A stretch of DNA of 27,481 nt from Treponema sp. UBA6988 (GTDB lineage: Bacteria > Spirochaetota > Spirochaetia > Treponematales > Treponemataceae), in NCBI GenBank assembly GCA_002448445.1, contig DJYC01000059.1:1-27481 (forward strand), in the 5' to 3' direction. The translations under genes were made by a program, and so were the position numbers. Positions 20,094 through 27,481 of the stretch are shown here, piece by piece. How positions within the stretch are numbered: the first letter of the stretch is position 1; every line of letters starts with the position of its first letter. The notes beneath the pieces were generated by a model. The model saw only the letters and a list, made by a program, of their open reading frames with translations, was not told where the DNA came from and made no database searches.

Positions 20094-20891
20094 ATGAAAC
20101 AAATGGGGATAAACAGAAAATTTTTGACTTTTGCTATTTTTGCCGCGCTTTTTTCTATTACTGCATGTAAAAAAGAAACCAAAATGAAGACTTACGTCTC
20201 TTCTGCGGAAACGCTGAACATAAAGGTAAGGGACACCAAGCCCGACCAGACGGTTTCCGCAAAGGACATTAAGAGCCACGGTCATGCGGAAGACGGTGAA
20301 ATCTGCGTGCTTTTTGGCTACGGCTTTAATTCGGAGAATTTTTATTCGCAGATTATCCGCAACCTGGACACACTTTACGGTCTTGAAGAAAACGACGGTA
20401 TGATTCTGCCCCTTATTTTCCCGGACGAGATGAAGAAGATTTCCTCTTTGCGAGAAACGCTCAACGCAAGGAACATCCGCGGAGTGGTAATTCTTGGCGC
20501 CCCGGAAGGAACCAACTACGTTTTTGCCCGCCTGCAGGATGAATACGACGGAAAAATCCCCTACCCTGTCTTTAGCCTTTTCCCCCAGGACGACATTCTT
20601 GGCCAGGAATCTACATGCGACTTTGTTCTTGAATACGAACGCAAGGTAGAAGAAGAGTCAATGGAAGAACAGATTCTCCAGCAGATAGATTCAGACGCAA
20701 GTGAAATAATAATGCGCACCATTGCCTTTATAATTAACTGCGAGGAACCGCTTGCTCCAGATTCAAGTCTCCATGGCTTTGTGCAGAAAATTGTAGGCAA
20801 CCGCAAGGTTAACCGCTACATGGACAGCGAGACCCTCATTCCATCTTCCAACCATTTTGTTATTGAACGCACGGAAGGTAGCGAAAGTTGA
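20094..20891 (+). CDS. Lipoprotein with periplasmic-binding-like fold (DUF3798-like)
   Basis: A 265-residue lipoprotein: MKQMGINRKF, a hydrophobic core and lipobox ITAC with Cys25. The mature part alternates beta strands and helices (EICVLFGYGFNSENFYSQIIRNL, MILPLIFPDEM, NIRGVVILGAPEGTNYVFARL, YPVFSLFPQDDIL), resembling half of a LacI/periplasmic-binding fold. I recall spirochaete DUF3798 proteins of this shape, but the assignment is not certain. The ATG at 20094 is chosen because it gives a proper signal peptide. The longer frame from 19983 crosses the promoter. Its last codons overlap the start of the phosphoesterase by 4 bp, so the two are co-translated. Ligand unknown. Confidence 0.75.
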   Translation: MKQMGINRKFLTFAIFAALFSITACKKETKMKTYVSSAETLNIKVRDTKPDQTVSAKDIKSHGHAEDGEICVLFGYGFNSENFYSQIIRNLDTLYGLEENDGMILPLIFPDEMKKISSLRETLNARNIRGVVILGAPEGTNYVFARLQDEYDGKIPYPVFSLFPQDDILGQESTCDFVLEYERKVEEESMEEQILQQIDSDASEIIMRTIAFIINCEEPLAPDSSLHGFVQKIVGNRKVNRYMDSETLIPSSNHFVIERTEGSES

Positions 20892-21601
20892 TCAAGTCTC
20901 TGACTCAGGACAAATCCCTTCTTATAGGCAGCCGGGAAAGCATAGAGCTTCTTGCGCAAAAAGACAGCGCACGGATTCTTGCCATTTCCGACAGCCACGC
21001 CAATGCTAACGCCCTGTCTTTTGTCCTTCAAAAATTCGGAGTGGAAAGCGACCTCTTGGTTTTCTGTGGGGATGGGGTTAGCGACATAGCCTATCTTTTG
21101 CAGAAGGCTTGTGAAGACGAATATTTTTTTGCCTGCATTCCCCCGGTTATTGCATTTGTTAAGGGGAACAACGATTCAAGCTCATACACTTTTATGAACA
21201 AGGCGGCTTTTGCTAAAAATTCCGGCAGTCCTTTGGTACAAATACGCCTTCCTCTGCAAAACGAACTTACGGTTTGCGGTCACAAAATTCTTCTTGTTCA
21301 CGGTCACGCACATTCGCTTTACAGCGGCCTTTCGCATCTTGTTCAGGAAGCGGAAAACTGCGGGGCAGACATTCTGTTTTACGGACACACACACGTTCCT
21401 TCAAGCGGATATGCAAGTTCCAAGCACGGCCCCATTCTTCTTGTGAACCCTGGAAGCTGTTCCATTCCGCGTGCATGCCAGCCTCCATCCTTTGCACTTT
21501 TGGATGTAAAAAAAGGCAACCCCAATCCAGACTGTGTCTTTTACGAAATACGGCGGCCAGACCCGAAGCCCTTTATTCCACCGCCTATCTACATGGCCTA
21601 G
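20888..21601 (+). CDS. Metallophosphoesterase (YfcE/MJ0936-type phosphodiesterase)
   Basis: A 237-residue cytoplasmic enzyme with all five signature blocks of calcineurin-like phosphodiesterases: ISDSHANANAL (metal ligands Asp35, His37), VFCGDGVSDI, VKGNNDS, LLVHGHAH, FYGHTHVPSS, then NPGSCSIPR. The family hydrolyses phosphodiesters with two divalent metals, and the natural substrate is usually unknown. It has a ~28-residue N-terminal extension over typical YfcE and a short Pro-rich tail. The start is a TTG whose bases overlap the upstream stop (TTGA), with GGAAGG about nine bases before it. Second gene of a two-gene unit with the lipoprotein. Confidence 0.9.
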   Translation: MIKSLTQDKSLLIGSRESIELLAQKDSARILAISDSHANANALSFVLQKFGVESDLLVFCGDGVSDIAYLLQKACEDEYFFACIPPVIAFVKGNNDSSSYTFMNKAAFAKNSGSPLVQIRLPLQNELTVCGHKILLVHGHAHSLYSGLSHLVQEAENCGADILFYGHTHVPSSGYASSKHGPILLVNPGSCSIPRACQPPSFALLDVKKGNPNPDCVFYEIRRPDPKPFIPPPIYMA

Positions 21602-22107
21602 TGTATCGAATCAACGCACCCCGCAGCAAGCTACGGGGTATGAGTTCCTCATAAAACGAATCCCCCTGTATCAAAACATCCTTACGCGAACCAACGAGGT
21701 GTGCGTTGTTCTTAAAAGGTATTGCAGTCAGGGTTGAATACCCTTATTCCGCCCCAAGGGGCGGGGTATTCAACCCTTCCGCGCGAATAAATAACAGTCA
21801 CCCTGAATTTGTTCCAGTGTCTGTACCGACACACACTTTGTGGCAGCTGCGTGCAAAGTGGCGTAGCATTCGGAATGACAGCTTATTTTATATTCGTTGT
21901 ACTAAGGACCGGGCATGGTGGGACAACGGGATTTTTAAGGGACAAGGCGCGGCAGGCACTGGAGGGGCCCGCCAAAGGCGGGTTGCAGAGCAATGGAGCG
22001 GGTAGGGTCCCGCGGAACCCCGGAAGCGCCACACAAGGGACACGGCAGGCAGCAGAAAGGCAAATTCGATCTTGAAAAAAAAGTGCCGCAAAAAAATTCA
22101 GAAAATT
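21602..22107. other. Gene-free spacer with hairpins and an extragenic palindrome
   Basis: About 500 bp without a convincing gene, between two 3' ends. It holds an ACCCCG...CGGGGT hairpin near 21617-21638 and the large hairpin at 21731-21776. A palindromic element with GTCACCCTGAAT near 21798 and ATTCGGAATGAC near 21869-21880 (partly complementary ends) also lies here. The GC-rich stretch 21955-22045 has CCCGGAAG and GGAGGGG blocks similar to the composite repeat in inverse orientation. Frames in this stretch look like translated repeats. Confidence 0.6.
21731..21776. terminator. Large perfect hairpin, possible bidirectional terminator
   Basis: GGGTTGAATACCC (21731-21743) and GGGTATTCAACCC (21764-21776) are exact complements 13 bp long. 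Inside them GCCCC-AA-GGGGC (21751-21762) forms a second stem. It lies between the phosphoesterase stop and the converging YkgJ-like gene. There is no long T-run, so termination is less certain than the structure. Confidence 0.55.
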
Positions 22108-22815
22108 CTAAGCTGAAATTGGTTCCGGAGGAGAATTTGGAGGCGTATTGTCGTCATCACCGTCATCCGATGGGGAAACTTTTGCATAGGCAAGCAGGAA
22201 CTGCAAGCGGCGCAGGGCTTCCGGCAGGGCTTCGCGCAGGGGCCTTGTTGCAGAAGACTTTCCCGGATCGAGAGAAAGCACTTCTTCCATAAAATCGTTC
22301 ATTGATGGCGGCAGGGCCTTTATTGTGGCAAGAAGTTCTTCCGCACCGTACTCCCTGTGTTCAAGAGGCAGCTCGCGGGAGCTCAAAAGCTCCTCTGGAA
22401 GGTGCCGGCAAGGCTTCCACCTTATGCTTCCGTCCTTTCCCCTGTCCCCGCAATAGCCAAACATCCTGCATATAAGCGGCCGTCCACCGTAGACCGTGCA
22501 GTGGTATTCGTTCTGCATGTCAAACAAAAAGCAGCCGGCTGAATTGTCCTCCCTCTGCATGGGATAGCTTCCGTCGCGTATTGCCTTTGCAGCGGCAGGT
22601 TCATAGGCAATAAGGTACATTGCCATGTAAAGGGCCTCGCAGTCATAGACGTGGGGCTCAAAGGGAACGCAGCAGTTTCCGCATCCGTCAGGGCAAAGGG
22701 AGCCCACCTTCTTCTTCCAGTTTTTCTGCCGCCTTTCTATCCTGCGGTAAACCCTGTCCAGACCGTCAAGAAGGGCAAATTCGCCAAGGCCTTTCAATCT
22801 GTTATAAAATTTCAT
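22108..22815 (-). CDS. YkgJ-family cysteine-cluster protein
   Basis: A 235-residue protein. The signature is CPDGCGNCCVPFEPHVYDCEA (Cys41, Cys45, Cys48, Cys49), then GCFLFDMQNEYHCTVYGGRP and LICRMFGYC. This is the Zn/Fe-chelating CxxxCxxCC pattern of the YkgJ (CxxCxxCC) family, in which the cluster coordinates a metal. The biochemical role of the family is not established. Residues after ~140 are helical and the C terminus is an acidic, Pro-rich tail (DDGDDDNTPPNSPPEP). The ATG at 22815 is preferred; a TTG seven codons upstream is possible and neither has a clear ribosome site. It stands alone and is divergent from rpsD. Confidence 0.85.
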   Translation of the reverse strand: MKFYNRLKGLGEFALLDGLDRVYRRIERRQKNWKKKVGSLCPDGCGNCCVPFEPHVYDCEALYMAMYLIAYEPAAAKAIRDGSYPMQREDNSAGCFLFDMQNEYHCTVYGGRPLICRMFGYCGDRGKDGSIRWKPCRHLPEELLSSRELPLEHREYGAEELLATIKALPPSMNDFMEEVLSLDPGKSSATRPLREALPEALRRLQFLLAYAKVSPSDDGDDDNTPPNSPPEPISA

Positions 22816-22919
22816 AAAAAATACCGTAATCCGCAAAAGTATACAGAAAAGTCACCTGAATTTCCAGTAAAATTCGCACGAAATTCGCATGAATTCCGCC
22901 CGAATTTTCGCCCAGACAC

Positions 22920-22949
22920 TTGAATTTCATTGAAAATTTATGCTAACAT
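22920..22949 (+). promoter_or_regulatory. Candidate rpsD promoter
   Basis: TTGAAT (22920-22925) and TAACAT (22944-22949, preceded by TGC) with an 18-bp spacer. It would give a leader of about 120 nt before the rpsD start, long enough for feedback regulation by S4, although I see no convincing S4-binding pseudoknot. Confidence 0.35.
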
Positions 22950-23075
22950 TGTTGAACTACTAGAGCATCCAGAAAGCATTGCCGTTTTCCCGATGCATGA
23001 ATTTTTCTAGGCCCTTAAAAACACGGCTGCTTTAAAGGCTTACAAAAACTCAAAGTAAAATTTTAGGAGAATACA

Positions 23076-23669
23076 ATGGCAACTAGAAGAACCCCCCGTT
23101 TTAAGGAATGCCGCCACTTGGGAGTAAATGTTTGCGGCCACCCAAAGGCTCTCAAAAGGGCAGATTCACCTTCTTTGAAGAGAACAAAGAAGATTTCTGA
23201 ATACGGCAAACAGCTTATCGAAAAGCAGAAGGTAAAGGCATACTACGGCATCATGGAACGCCAGTTGCGCCGCTACTTCTCTCTTGCTCTTAAGGCAGAA
23301 GGAAAGACAGGCGAAGCTCTTATCGAAACTCTCGAATGCCGCTTGGACAACCTTGTTTACCGCCTTGGCATTGCAAGCTCAATCCGCATGGCACGCCAGA
23401 TGGTAACACACCGCCACATCACTCTTGACGGAAAGATTGTCAACATCCCTTCACAGGCTGTAAAAGTAGGACAGGTTGTAGCACTCAAGGAAAAGGACCG
23501 CAGCAATGCAGAATTCAAGAAGTGCTTCCTTGAACTCAACGCATCTCCTCTTCCATACCTTGAACGCGACGAGTCAAACTTTGGCGGAAAGCTCCTTATG
23601 AAGCCACACCGCAGCGAGATTCCGGTTCAGATTAACGACCAGATGGTTGTTGAATACTACTCAAAATAA
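23076..23669 (+). CDS. rpsD: 30S ribosomal protein S4
   Basis: A 197-residue S4, the primary 16S rRNA-binding protein that nucleates 30S assembly. The N terminus reads ATRRTPRFKECRHLGVNVCG and continues with YGIMERQLRRYF. The S4 RNA-binding domain is LECRLDNLVYRLGIASSIRMARQMVTHRHITLDGKIVNIPS, followed by VKVGQVVALKEKDR. The end is PVQINDQMVVEYYSK. A strong AGGAGA ribosome site precedes the ATG. It is encoded alone, outside the rpsM-rpsK-rpoA operon where many bacteria have it, and codon use is that of a highly expressed gene. Confidence 0.98.
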   Translation: MATRRTPRFKECRHLGVNVCGHPKALKRADSPSLKRTKKISEYGKQLIEKQKVKAYYGIMERQLRRYFSLALKAEGKTGEALIETLECRLDNLVYRLGIASSIRMARQMVTHRHITLDGKIVNIPSQAVKVGQVVALKEKDRSNAEFKKCFLELNASPLPYLERDESNFGGKLLMKPHRSEIPVQINDQMVVEYYSK

Positions 23670-23681
23670 GGCATAACCCGC

Positions 23682-23716
23682 AAAGGGAGCTTAATTTTGC
23701 AGCAAAAGCCCTTTTT
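23682..23716 (+). terminator. Rho-independent terminator after rpsD
   Basis: AAAGGG (23682-23687) pairs with CCCTTT (23709-23714), with an inner CTT/AAG helix, and is followed by a T-run (TTTTT to 23716). It lies 12 bp after the rpsD stop. Confidence 0.65.
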
Positions 23717-23783
23717 CCGCCAAACAAACCGGCAGAAAGAGGGCATTTTTTTTGAATCAAAAATCAATCCATGGGACAGGCAA

Positions 23784-24503
23784 ATGACACAGGAAGAAAA
23801 AGACAAGCTTTATTCAGACGCAGAAAGGCTCCTTTCCGTCTACAATGAATTTTCCCCGGTAAAAGACGGCAACAATTTTGACAAAGAGGCAACAAAGAAC
23901 TGCATCCTAAAGATGAACCAGGCCGCCATAGAAAATCAGGATGAATGTAAAGCCTTTAGCGCATGGATGGAAGAGTCAGCTTTTTTTACAAGCCCGGCTT
24001 CCACAAGGTTCCACGGCAACTTTGAAGGTGGACTGGCACTTCATTCGCTAACCGTTACCCGCCAGGCACTTCTTGTAACAAAGCCTTTTATGGAAAACTA
24101 TTTCCTTAGCCCCGCAGCAAAAAAATTCACGGAAAAATACACGGTGAGCGCAAGCGACATATACATAAGCGCAATAGCCCACGACTTCTGCAAGGCGGAC
24201 GTTTACAAAACCGAGTGGCACAACACAAAGGACATATTCGGCAACTGGAAAAAAACGCCTGTTTACAAAACCAAGACGGACACACGCACTCTTGGCCACG
24301 GCAACGAGTCTGTTCTTAGGGTTCTGGAAATAATGCCCTCCCTTATAAAAAAGCGCCCGGTTCTGGAAGCAATAAGCCGCCACATGGGGTTCTCCGACCT
24401 TTCTGAAACGGAAAGCTACAACTACACAAACTTTCTTGACAATCCGCTCGTCATGCTGATTCAGTTTGCAGACCAAAGCGCCGCCCAGTGGTACGACTGC
24501 TAG
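23784..24503 (+). CDS. HD-domain hydrolase-like protein
   Basis: A 239-residue protein with a metal-dependent HD phosphohydrolase pattern: LHSLTVTRQAL (His87), IAHDFCKAD (His133-Asp134), GHGNES (His172), ISRHMG (His200) and a late Asp in QFADQSA (Asp230). It resembles the HD domains that act on nucleotides or nucleic-acid ends; the substrate is not predictable. The ATG at 23784 is chosen. An in-frame TTG at 23697 would place the first 29 codons inside the rpsD terminator hairpin, though AGGGAG upstream of that TTG leaves it open. No signal peptide. It probably depends on read-through or a weak own promoter, since none is obvious. Confidence 0.75.
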   Translation: MTQEEKDKLYSDAERLLSVYNEFSPVKDGNNFDKEATKNCILKMNQAAIENQDECKAFSAWMEESAFFTSPASTRFHGNFEGGLALHSLTVTRQALLVTKPFMENYFLSPAAKKFTEKYTVSASDIYISAIAHDFCKADVYKTEWHNTKDIFGNWKKTPVYKTKTDTRTLGHGNESVLRVLEIMPSLIKKRPVLEAISRHMGFSDLSETESYNYTNFLDNPLVMLIQFADQSAAQWYDC

Positions 24504-24595
24504 GTAAAAATCCAGCTCTTAAGGACAACCCCTCGTTAGCATAAAAAAATATATCTTCATGCAAACAAACCCTACCCCCGATTGTAAGGGCAGTT

Positions 24596-24651
24596 GTTTA
24601 AAAATTGCATCCATGCAATTTTTAAACAGTAGTTTTCCTGCGGAAAACTAC
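24596..24651. repeat. Two adjacent perfect palindromes
   Basis: GTTTAAAAATTGCAT (24596-24610) and its exact complement (24613-24627) are separated by only CC. One base later GTAGTTTTCC (24629-24638) and GGAAAACTAC (24642-24651) form a second perfect stem with a TGC loop. They lie between the convergent 3' ends of the HD-domain and GGDEF genes, so a bidirectional terminator or cruciform is plausible. Confidence 0.75.
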
Positions 24652-24689
24652 CAAATCGCTTTTGCTACGAAACAACGCGCCCTCCATGG

Positions 24690-24735
24690 CGCTGCATGTT
24701 TGCAGCCGGAACCCTGGAAAGCGGGTTAGCAAAAA
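24690..24735 (-). repeat. Fragment of the composite repeat, inverse orientation
   Basis: GCCGGAACCCTGGAAAGCGGG is almost the reverse complement of the GCTTTCCAGGGCTCCGGC block in the composite repeat at 26.8 kb. Only this part of the element is present, next to the 3' end of the GGDEF gene. Confidence 0.5.
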
Positions 24736-24766
24736 AACTCAGGTCCAGAAAAAGAAAGAAAATCCC

Positions 24767-26692
24767 CTAGGCTTTCTCTGCATAGTGCTTTTCCTTTTCC
24801 TTGTAAAGCTCCTTGTCTGCAAGGGAAAGCAGTGTATGCAGGCTGGAACTTGTCTTCTTGCCGAATGGAACGCAGCCGATGCTTATGGAAAGGGTAAATT
24901 CCTCTCCTGAAGACTTGTTGTATTCCTTGCACTTTTCCTTGATTTTCTTGTAAAGGGCCACAAACTTTTCTTCAGTAAGCTTTGGCGCAATCACCGCAAA
25001 TTCATCCCCGCCAAGCCTTCCTACAGTGCATTCCTTTCCAAAGATTTCCTTTAGAATGGCAGCCTCGGCCCTGATTGCCTTGTCTCCGCTTGAATGCCCG
25101 TAAGTGTCGTTGATTTTCTTAAGGCCGTCAATGTCGCCAAAAAGAATGATGCCGCCCTTCCCCTTTTTTAGCGAGTCCATTAGCATGTCTTTTCCAAGGG
25201 TCATAAAGCCGCGCCTGTTCAAAAGCCCCGTCATTTCGTCCGTCACGGAAACAGTCTTTGCAAGCTCCACTTCCCTCAAAACCTTGGTCGTGGCAAATGC
25301 GTTTGCAATCGTTGAAGAAAGCATCTTAAAGGAGATGGAATATATGGTGGGGTCGTAGGGGCCCCTCTTGTAGAGCGCATAGCCGTAGAGAATTGTTCCC
25401 TTGTAGATGGCCACAACCTGGACGTTTTCGTAGTCAGATATAAGGCCGTCCGGCAGAAGTGTCTTGTTGGGGTTGAACGTTATCATTGCCTCGTCGTAGT
25501 AGACAGCCTTTTCCGCCGTATTGTCGTATGCCACAAAGACATAGGCCTCCTGGGGCAGGGAAAAATACTCAAACTTGTCCGTTGCAACCGGGTTCTTAAA
25601 AAAGCAGAGGGCCGCGCTTTGTATTCCAAAGGAAGTAAAGTCGTCCCGGGTCCTGTGGCTAAGAGCGGTAAGCGATATGTCCGCCTGCATGTTGGTGTAA
25701 AGCTGGGTAATCCTTATAAAGTGGTTCCTGTTGGTAAACCACTTTGAAATTTCGTAAAAACTTACGTCCTTTAGCTCGGACTCGTGAAGGCTGCCCTTTG
25801 AGTCAAGGTAAAGGCCCTTCTTCATGTCTGTGGAAATGCACCTGCATGACTCCCTGTAGATTACCGTTGACTCTATGACTTTTTTGTGGGGAACAGGATT
25901 TCCCTTTATCTGGTCGTAGAGCATTTTTGCGGCCGCATAGCCCTGCTTGTAGATGTTCTGGTTTATGGTTGTTAGCGAGGGCGTTATGCAGGAAGAGCGC
26001 ATCTCGTCGTCAAAGCCGGTTACAATCACCTTCTTTGGAACCGCAATTCCAGCGCTCTTTAGCGTGTCTATGCAGGCACATGCCATCTCATCGTTCATGC
26101 AGACAATGGCATCAAACTTGCAGGACTTGCTGTTCACTTCTTTTAGTGCCTCTACGGTCTGCACGTAGCCCAGGTTGTTCGCAAAGATTATGTTCTCCTC
26201 AAGATTCTGCTCCTTCATCACCTGGCGGTAAATCTCCGTCCTAAGCTGAACGTCGTTAGCATGGGAATTTACAGTCAAAAGGGCAATCTTGCGGCAGGAA
26301 TGTTTAAAGACAAGATGCTCCACAAGCTCCTTCATGCTTTTTTTGCAGGAAGAAATTACGCAGGGGTATTCAGGAAAGTCGTAGCCTATGGAAACAATTT
26401 TTATTGGTGCAAAAGACTTAAGGTAGGACTCCAGGTATTCAGGAGTTGTGTTGTAAAGCTGGGGGCCGCTTACGAAAATCATGCCGGAAACCGTATTGGC
26501 GCTTATGAGCGAGGCAATGGAAAGCCTCTGGTAGCCGTAGGTCTTGCTGGGCGAATTGATGTTGCCGGTCTCAAAAATTATCATTTCCATACCCTGCTTC
26601 TTAAAAAAAGCGCGGGCACCCTCTATAAGGCCAAGGGAATATTCCGGTTCTGCAAAATCTATGAAAAAAGCAACTTTATTGCTGGTGTCCAT
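24767..26692 (-). CDS. LacI-type sensor diguanylate cyclase (GGDEF)
   Basis: A 641-residue protein. Residues ~5-300 are a LacI/periplasmic-binding-protein fold (VAFFIDFAEPEYSLGLIEGA, VSGMIFVSGPQL, VSIGYDF, KIALLTVNSHANDVQLRTEIY, FDAIVCMNDEMACACIDTL, VIVTGFDDEMRSSCITPSLTTI). The LacI DNA-binding helix-turn-helix and a signal peptide are both missing, so this is a cytoplasmic ligand sensor. The middle (~300-480) is a poorly defined regulatory part. Residues ~485-641 are a GGDEF domain: TDEMTGLLNRRGF, FGDIDGLKKINDTYGHSSGD, RLGGDEFAV (561-565, intact active site) and SIGCVPF. It should make cyclic di-GMP from two GTP in response to a sugar-like ligand. No RxxD inhibitory site is seen. No clear ribosome site. 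Confidence 0.92.
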   Translation of the reverse strand: MDTSNKVAFFIDFAEPEYSLGLIEGARAFFKKQGMEMIIFETGNINSPSKTYGYQRLSIASLISANTVSGMIFVSGPQLYNTTPEYLESYLKSFAPIKIVSIGYDFPEYPCVISSCKKSMKELVEHLVFKHSCRKIALLTVNSHANDVQLRTEIYRQVMKEQNLEENIIFANNLGYVQTVEALKEVNSKSCKFDAIVCMNDEMACACIDTLKSAGIAVPKKVIVTGFDDEMRSSCITPSLTTINQNIYKQGYAAAKMLYDQIKGNPVPHKKVIESTVIYRESCRCISTDMKKGLYLDSKGSLHESELKDVSFYEISKWFTNRNHFIRITQLYTNMQADISLTALSHRTRDDFTSFGIQSAALCFFKNPVATDKFEYFSLPQEAYVFVAYDNTAEKAVYYDEAMITFNPNKTLLPDGLISDYENVQVVAIYKGTILYGYALYKRGPYDPTIYSISFKMLSSTIANAFATTKVLREVELAKTVSVTDEMTGLLNRRGFMTLGKDMLMDSLKKGKGGIILFGDIDGLKKINDTYGHSSGDKAIRAEAAILKEIFGKECTVGRLGGDEFAVIAPKLTEEKFVALYKKIKEKCKEYNKSSGEEFTLSISIGCVPFGKKTSSSLHTLLSLADKELYKEKEKHYAEKA

Positions 26693-26757
26693 GGCTCTAT
26701 TTTACACTAGATTGCAACAAATGTGAACACGGTCCAACAGCTGTTTGCCCGATTCAT

Positions 26758-27150
26758 TCTTTGAATTTGGACGGTGCTTTTTTATACTCTACCATCCCTT
26801 CCTTGGCTAAAACCGGCCTTCATGCCAAATCGTCACCCGCTTTCCAGGGCTCCGGCTTTCGCCTCCATTGCCTGGGGGTTCGACAAGCTCACCCACCACG
26901 GCAACGGCTACGCCGCCCTTCCAATCGGGCGTATGGCCCCAAAAAATCCCTCCTGGATTTTTTGGGGATTGCAGAATTGCTACACAATTCTGCAGGCTGC
27001 TAAGTCGCCCATCCATGGGCTTTGTAATTTTTATCAAGTACGAAAAATCCCTCCGTGGATTTTTCTGGGATTGCAAAATCGCCACGCAATTCTGCATGTT
27101 GCTAAGCCGCCCATCCATGGGCTCTTTAATTTTTATCAAGTACGAAAAAT
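26758..27150 (+). repeat. Composite dispersed repeat, copy 2
   Basis: This copy has the same module order as 4735-5364: ACGGTGCTTTT...CTCTACCAT...CCGCTTTCCAGGG...TTCGCCTCCATTGCCT...GGCAACGGCT...CCAATC. Two tandem ~100-bp units then start near 26940 and 27046, with TGGATTTTT, a TTGCA(G/A)AAT...ATTCTGCA inverted repeat, GCTAAGxCGCCCATCCATGGGCT and a TTTATCAAGTACGAAAAAT end. It fills the gap between the GGDEF gene and the Rpn-family gene. Frames inside it are repeat translations, not genes. Confidence 0.8.
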
Positions 27151-27240
27151 TCCACACCTTAAAAAAAATCAACTTTTTTTACGCATTTGTGTCAAATCCT
27201 GACTTTTACCTTCTATATATTATATGGAGGTAAAAACAAA

Positions 27241-27481
27241 TGAAATTCATAAACAGAAAGTACAAAGATTCAGTCTTCACAGACTTGTTCGGCAGTGACC
27301 GCGACGGAAAGAAGAACTTCCTTGACCTTTACAATGCCCTCTCCGGCAGCGACTACAAGCTGGAGGACGTGACCATGGAGCGCAAGGTAATAGAGCAGTC
27401 ACTCTACAAGACCTACAACAACGACGTAAGCTGGATAATTGACGGCAAACTGATCGTCCTTGTGGAGCACCAGTCCACGGT
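27241..27481 (+). CDS. Rpn-family PD-(D/E)XK nuclease/putative transposase (3' cut by window edge)
   Basis: The first 80 residues of a Rpn-family (recombination-promoting nuclease) protein. It has the typical opening YKDSVFTDLFGSDRDGKKNFLDLYNAL, then a PD-(D/E)XK core with Asp62 in NNDVSWII, the strand DGKLIVLVEHQS, and Glu76-His-Gln78 as the E-x-Q variant. The ATG follows GGAGG with a 9-bp gap. Family members cleave DNA and some promote RecA-independent recombination. They occur in many diverged copies in treponemes. It lies directly beside the composite repeat. The C-terminal part is outside the window. Confidence 0.88.

Noticed and set aside
23697..23783. N-terminal extension of the HD-domain protein from a TTG start
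   Set aside because: It overlaps the rpsD terminator hairpin and adds no conserved residues; the ATG at 23784 fits the domain better, though AGGGAG upstream of the TTG keeps it possible.
26761..27233. Several overlapping frames of 80-142 codons in both strands of the composite repeat
   Set aside because: They have the same low-information translations in both repeat copies (for example DCRIATQFC from the hairpin), lack ribosome sites and are shadows of the repeated DNA.

Overview
The window looks like a chromosomal segment of a spirochaete close to Treponema (host- or rumen-associated type). Pointers are lipoproteins with Ser-rich lipoboxes, a LacI-type sensor fused to a GGDEF domain, BspA-type (LRR_5) and FGE-sulfatase proteins, a Rpn-family nuclease start, and many GC-rich extragenic palindromes between AT-richer genes. 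This assignment is inference from gene content; no marker was compared with a database.

Layout. 1-4.7 kb: the 3' part of a TetR regulator, a HAD phosphatase, a CAP-domain lipoprotein and htpG. 4.7-9.4 kb: an accessory zone with a composite repeat, a RelB/DinJ-YoeB toxin-antitoxin pair, a lipoprotein whose best start is out of frame through a C8 tract, two tandem paralogous small proteins, a second toxin-antitoxin pair whose PIN toxin is frameshifted, and an LRR_5-winged-helix fusion. 9.7-15.3 kb: a five-gene minus-strand operon with a novel protein, a Ycf46-like AAA+ ATPase, a Ser/Gly/Lys-rich DNA/RNA non-specific endonuclease toxin, its YezG/DUF600-type immunity protein and a Sel1-LRR_5-FGE fusion. 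Two exact 38-bp repeats (CRISPR-like) lie just upstream, then a second FGE-domain gene. 16.8-20 kb: an SF1 helicase followed 2 bp later by an ADP-ribosylglycohydrolase. 20-24.5 kb: housekeeping genes (a lipoprotein with a YfcE-like phosphoesterase, a YkgJ-type Cys-cluster protein, rpsD, an HD-domain protein). 24.8-27.5 kb: a LacI-sensor diguanylate cyclase, a second copy of the composite repeat, and the start of a Rpn-family nuclease.

The most interesting unit is the 9.7-15.3 kb operon. A polymorphic-toxin nuclease and its cognate immunity gene sit between a Ycf46-type ATPase and a Sel1/LRR/FGE protein, an arrangement I do not recognise as a described system. The strongest directly visible oddity is the C8 tract in the lipoprotein at 6.8 kb. 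A strong ribosome binding site and ATG lead into the tract, and the reading frame opens into the lipoprotein only at C9 or C6. This is the expected layout of an ON/OFF phase-variable gene, read here in the OFF state.
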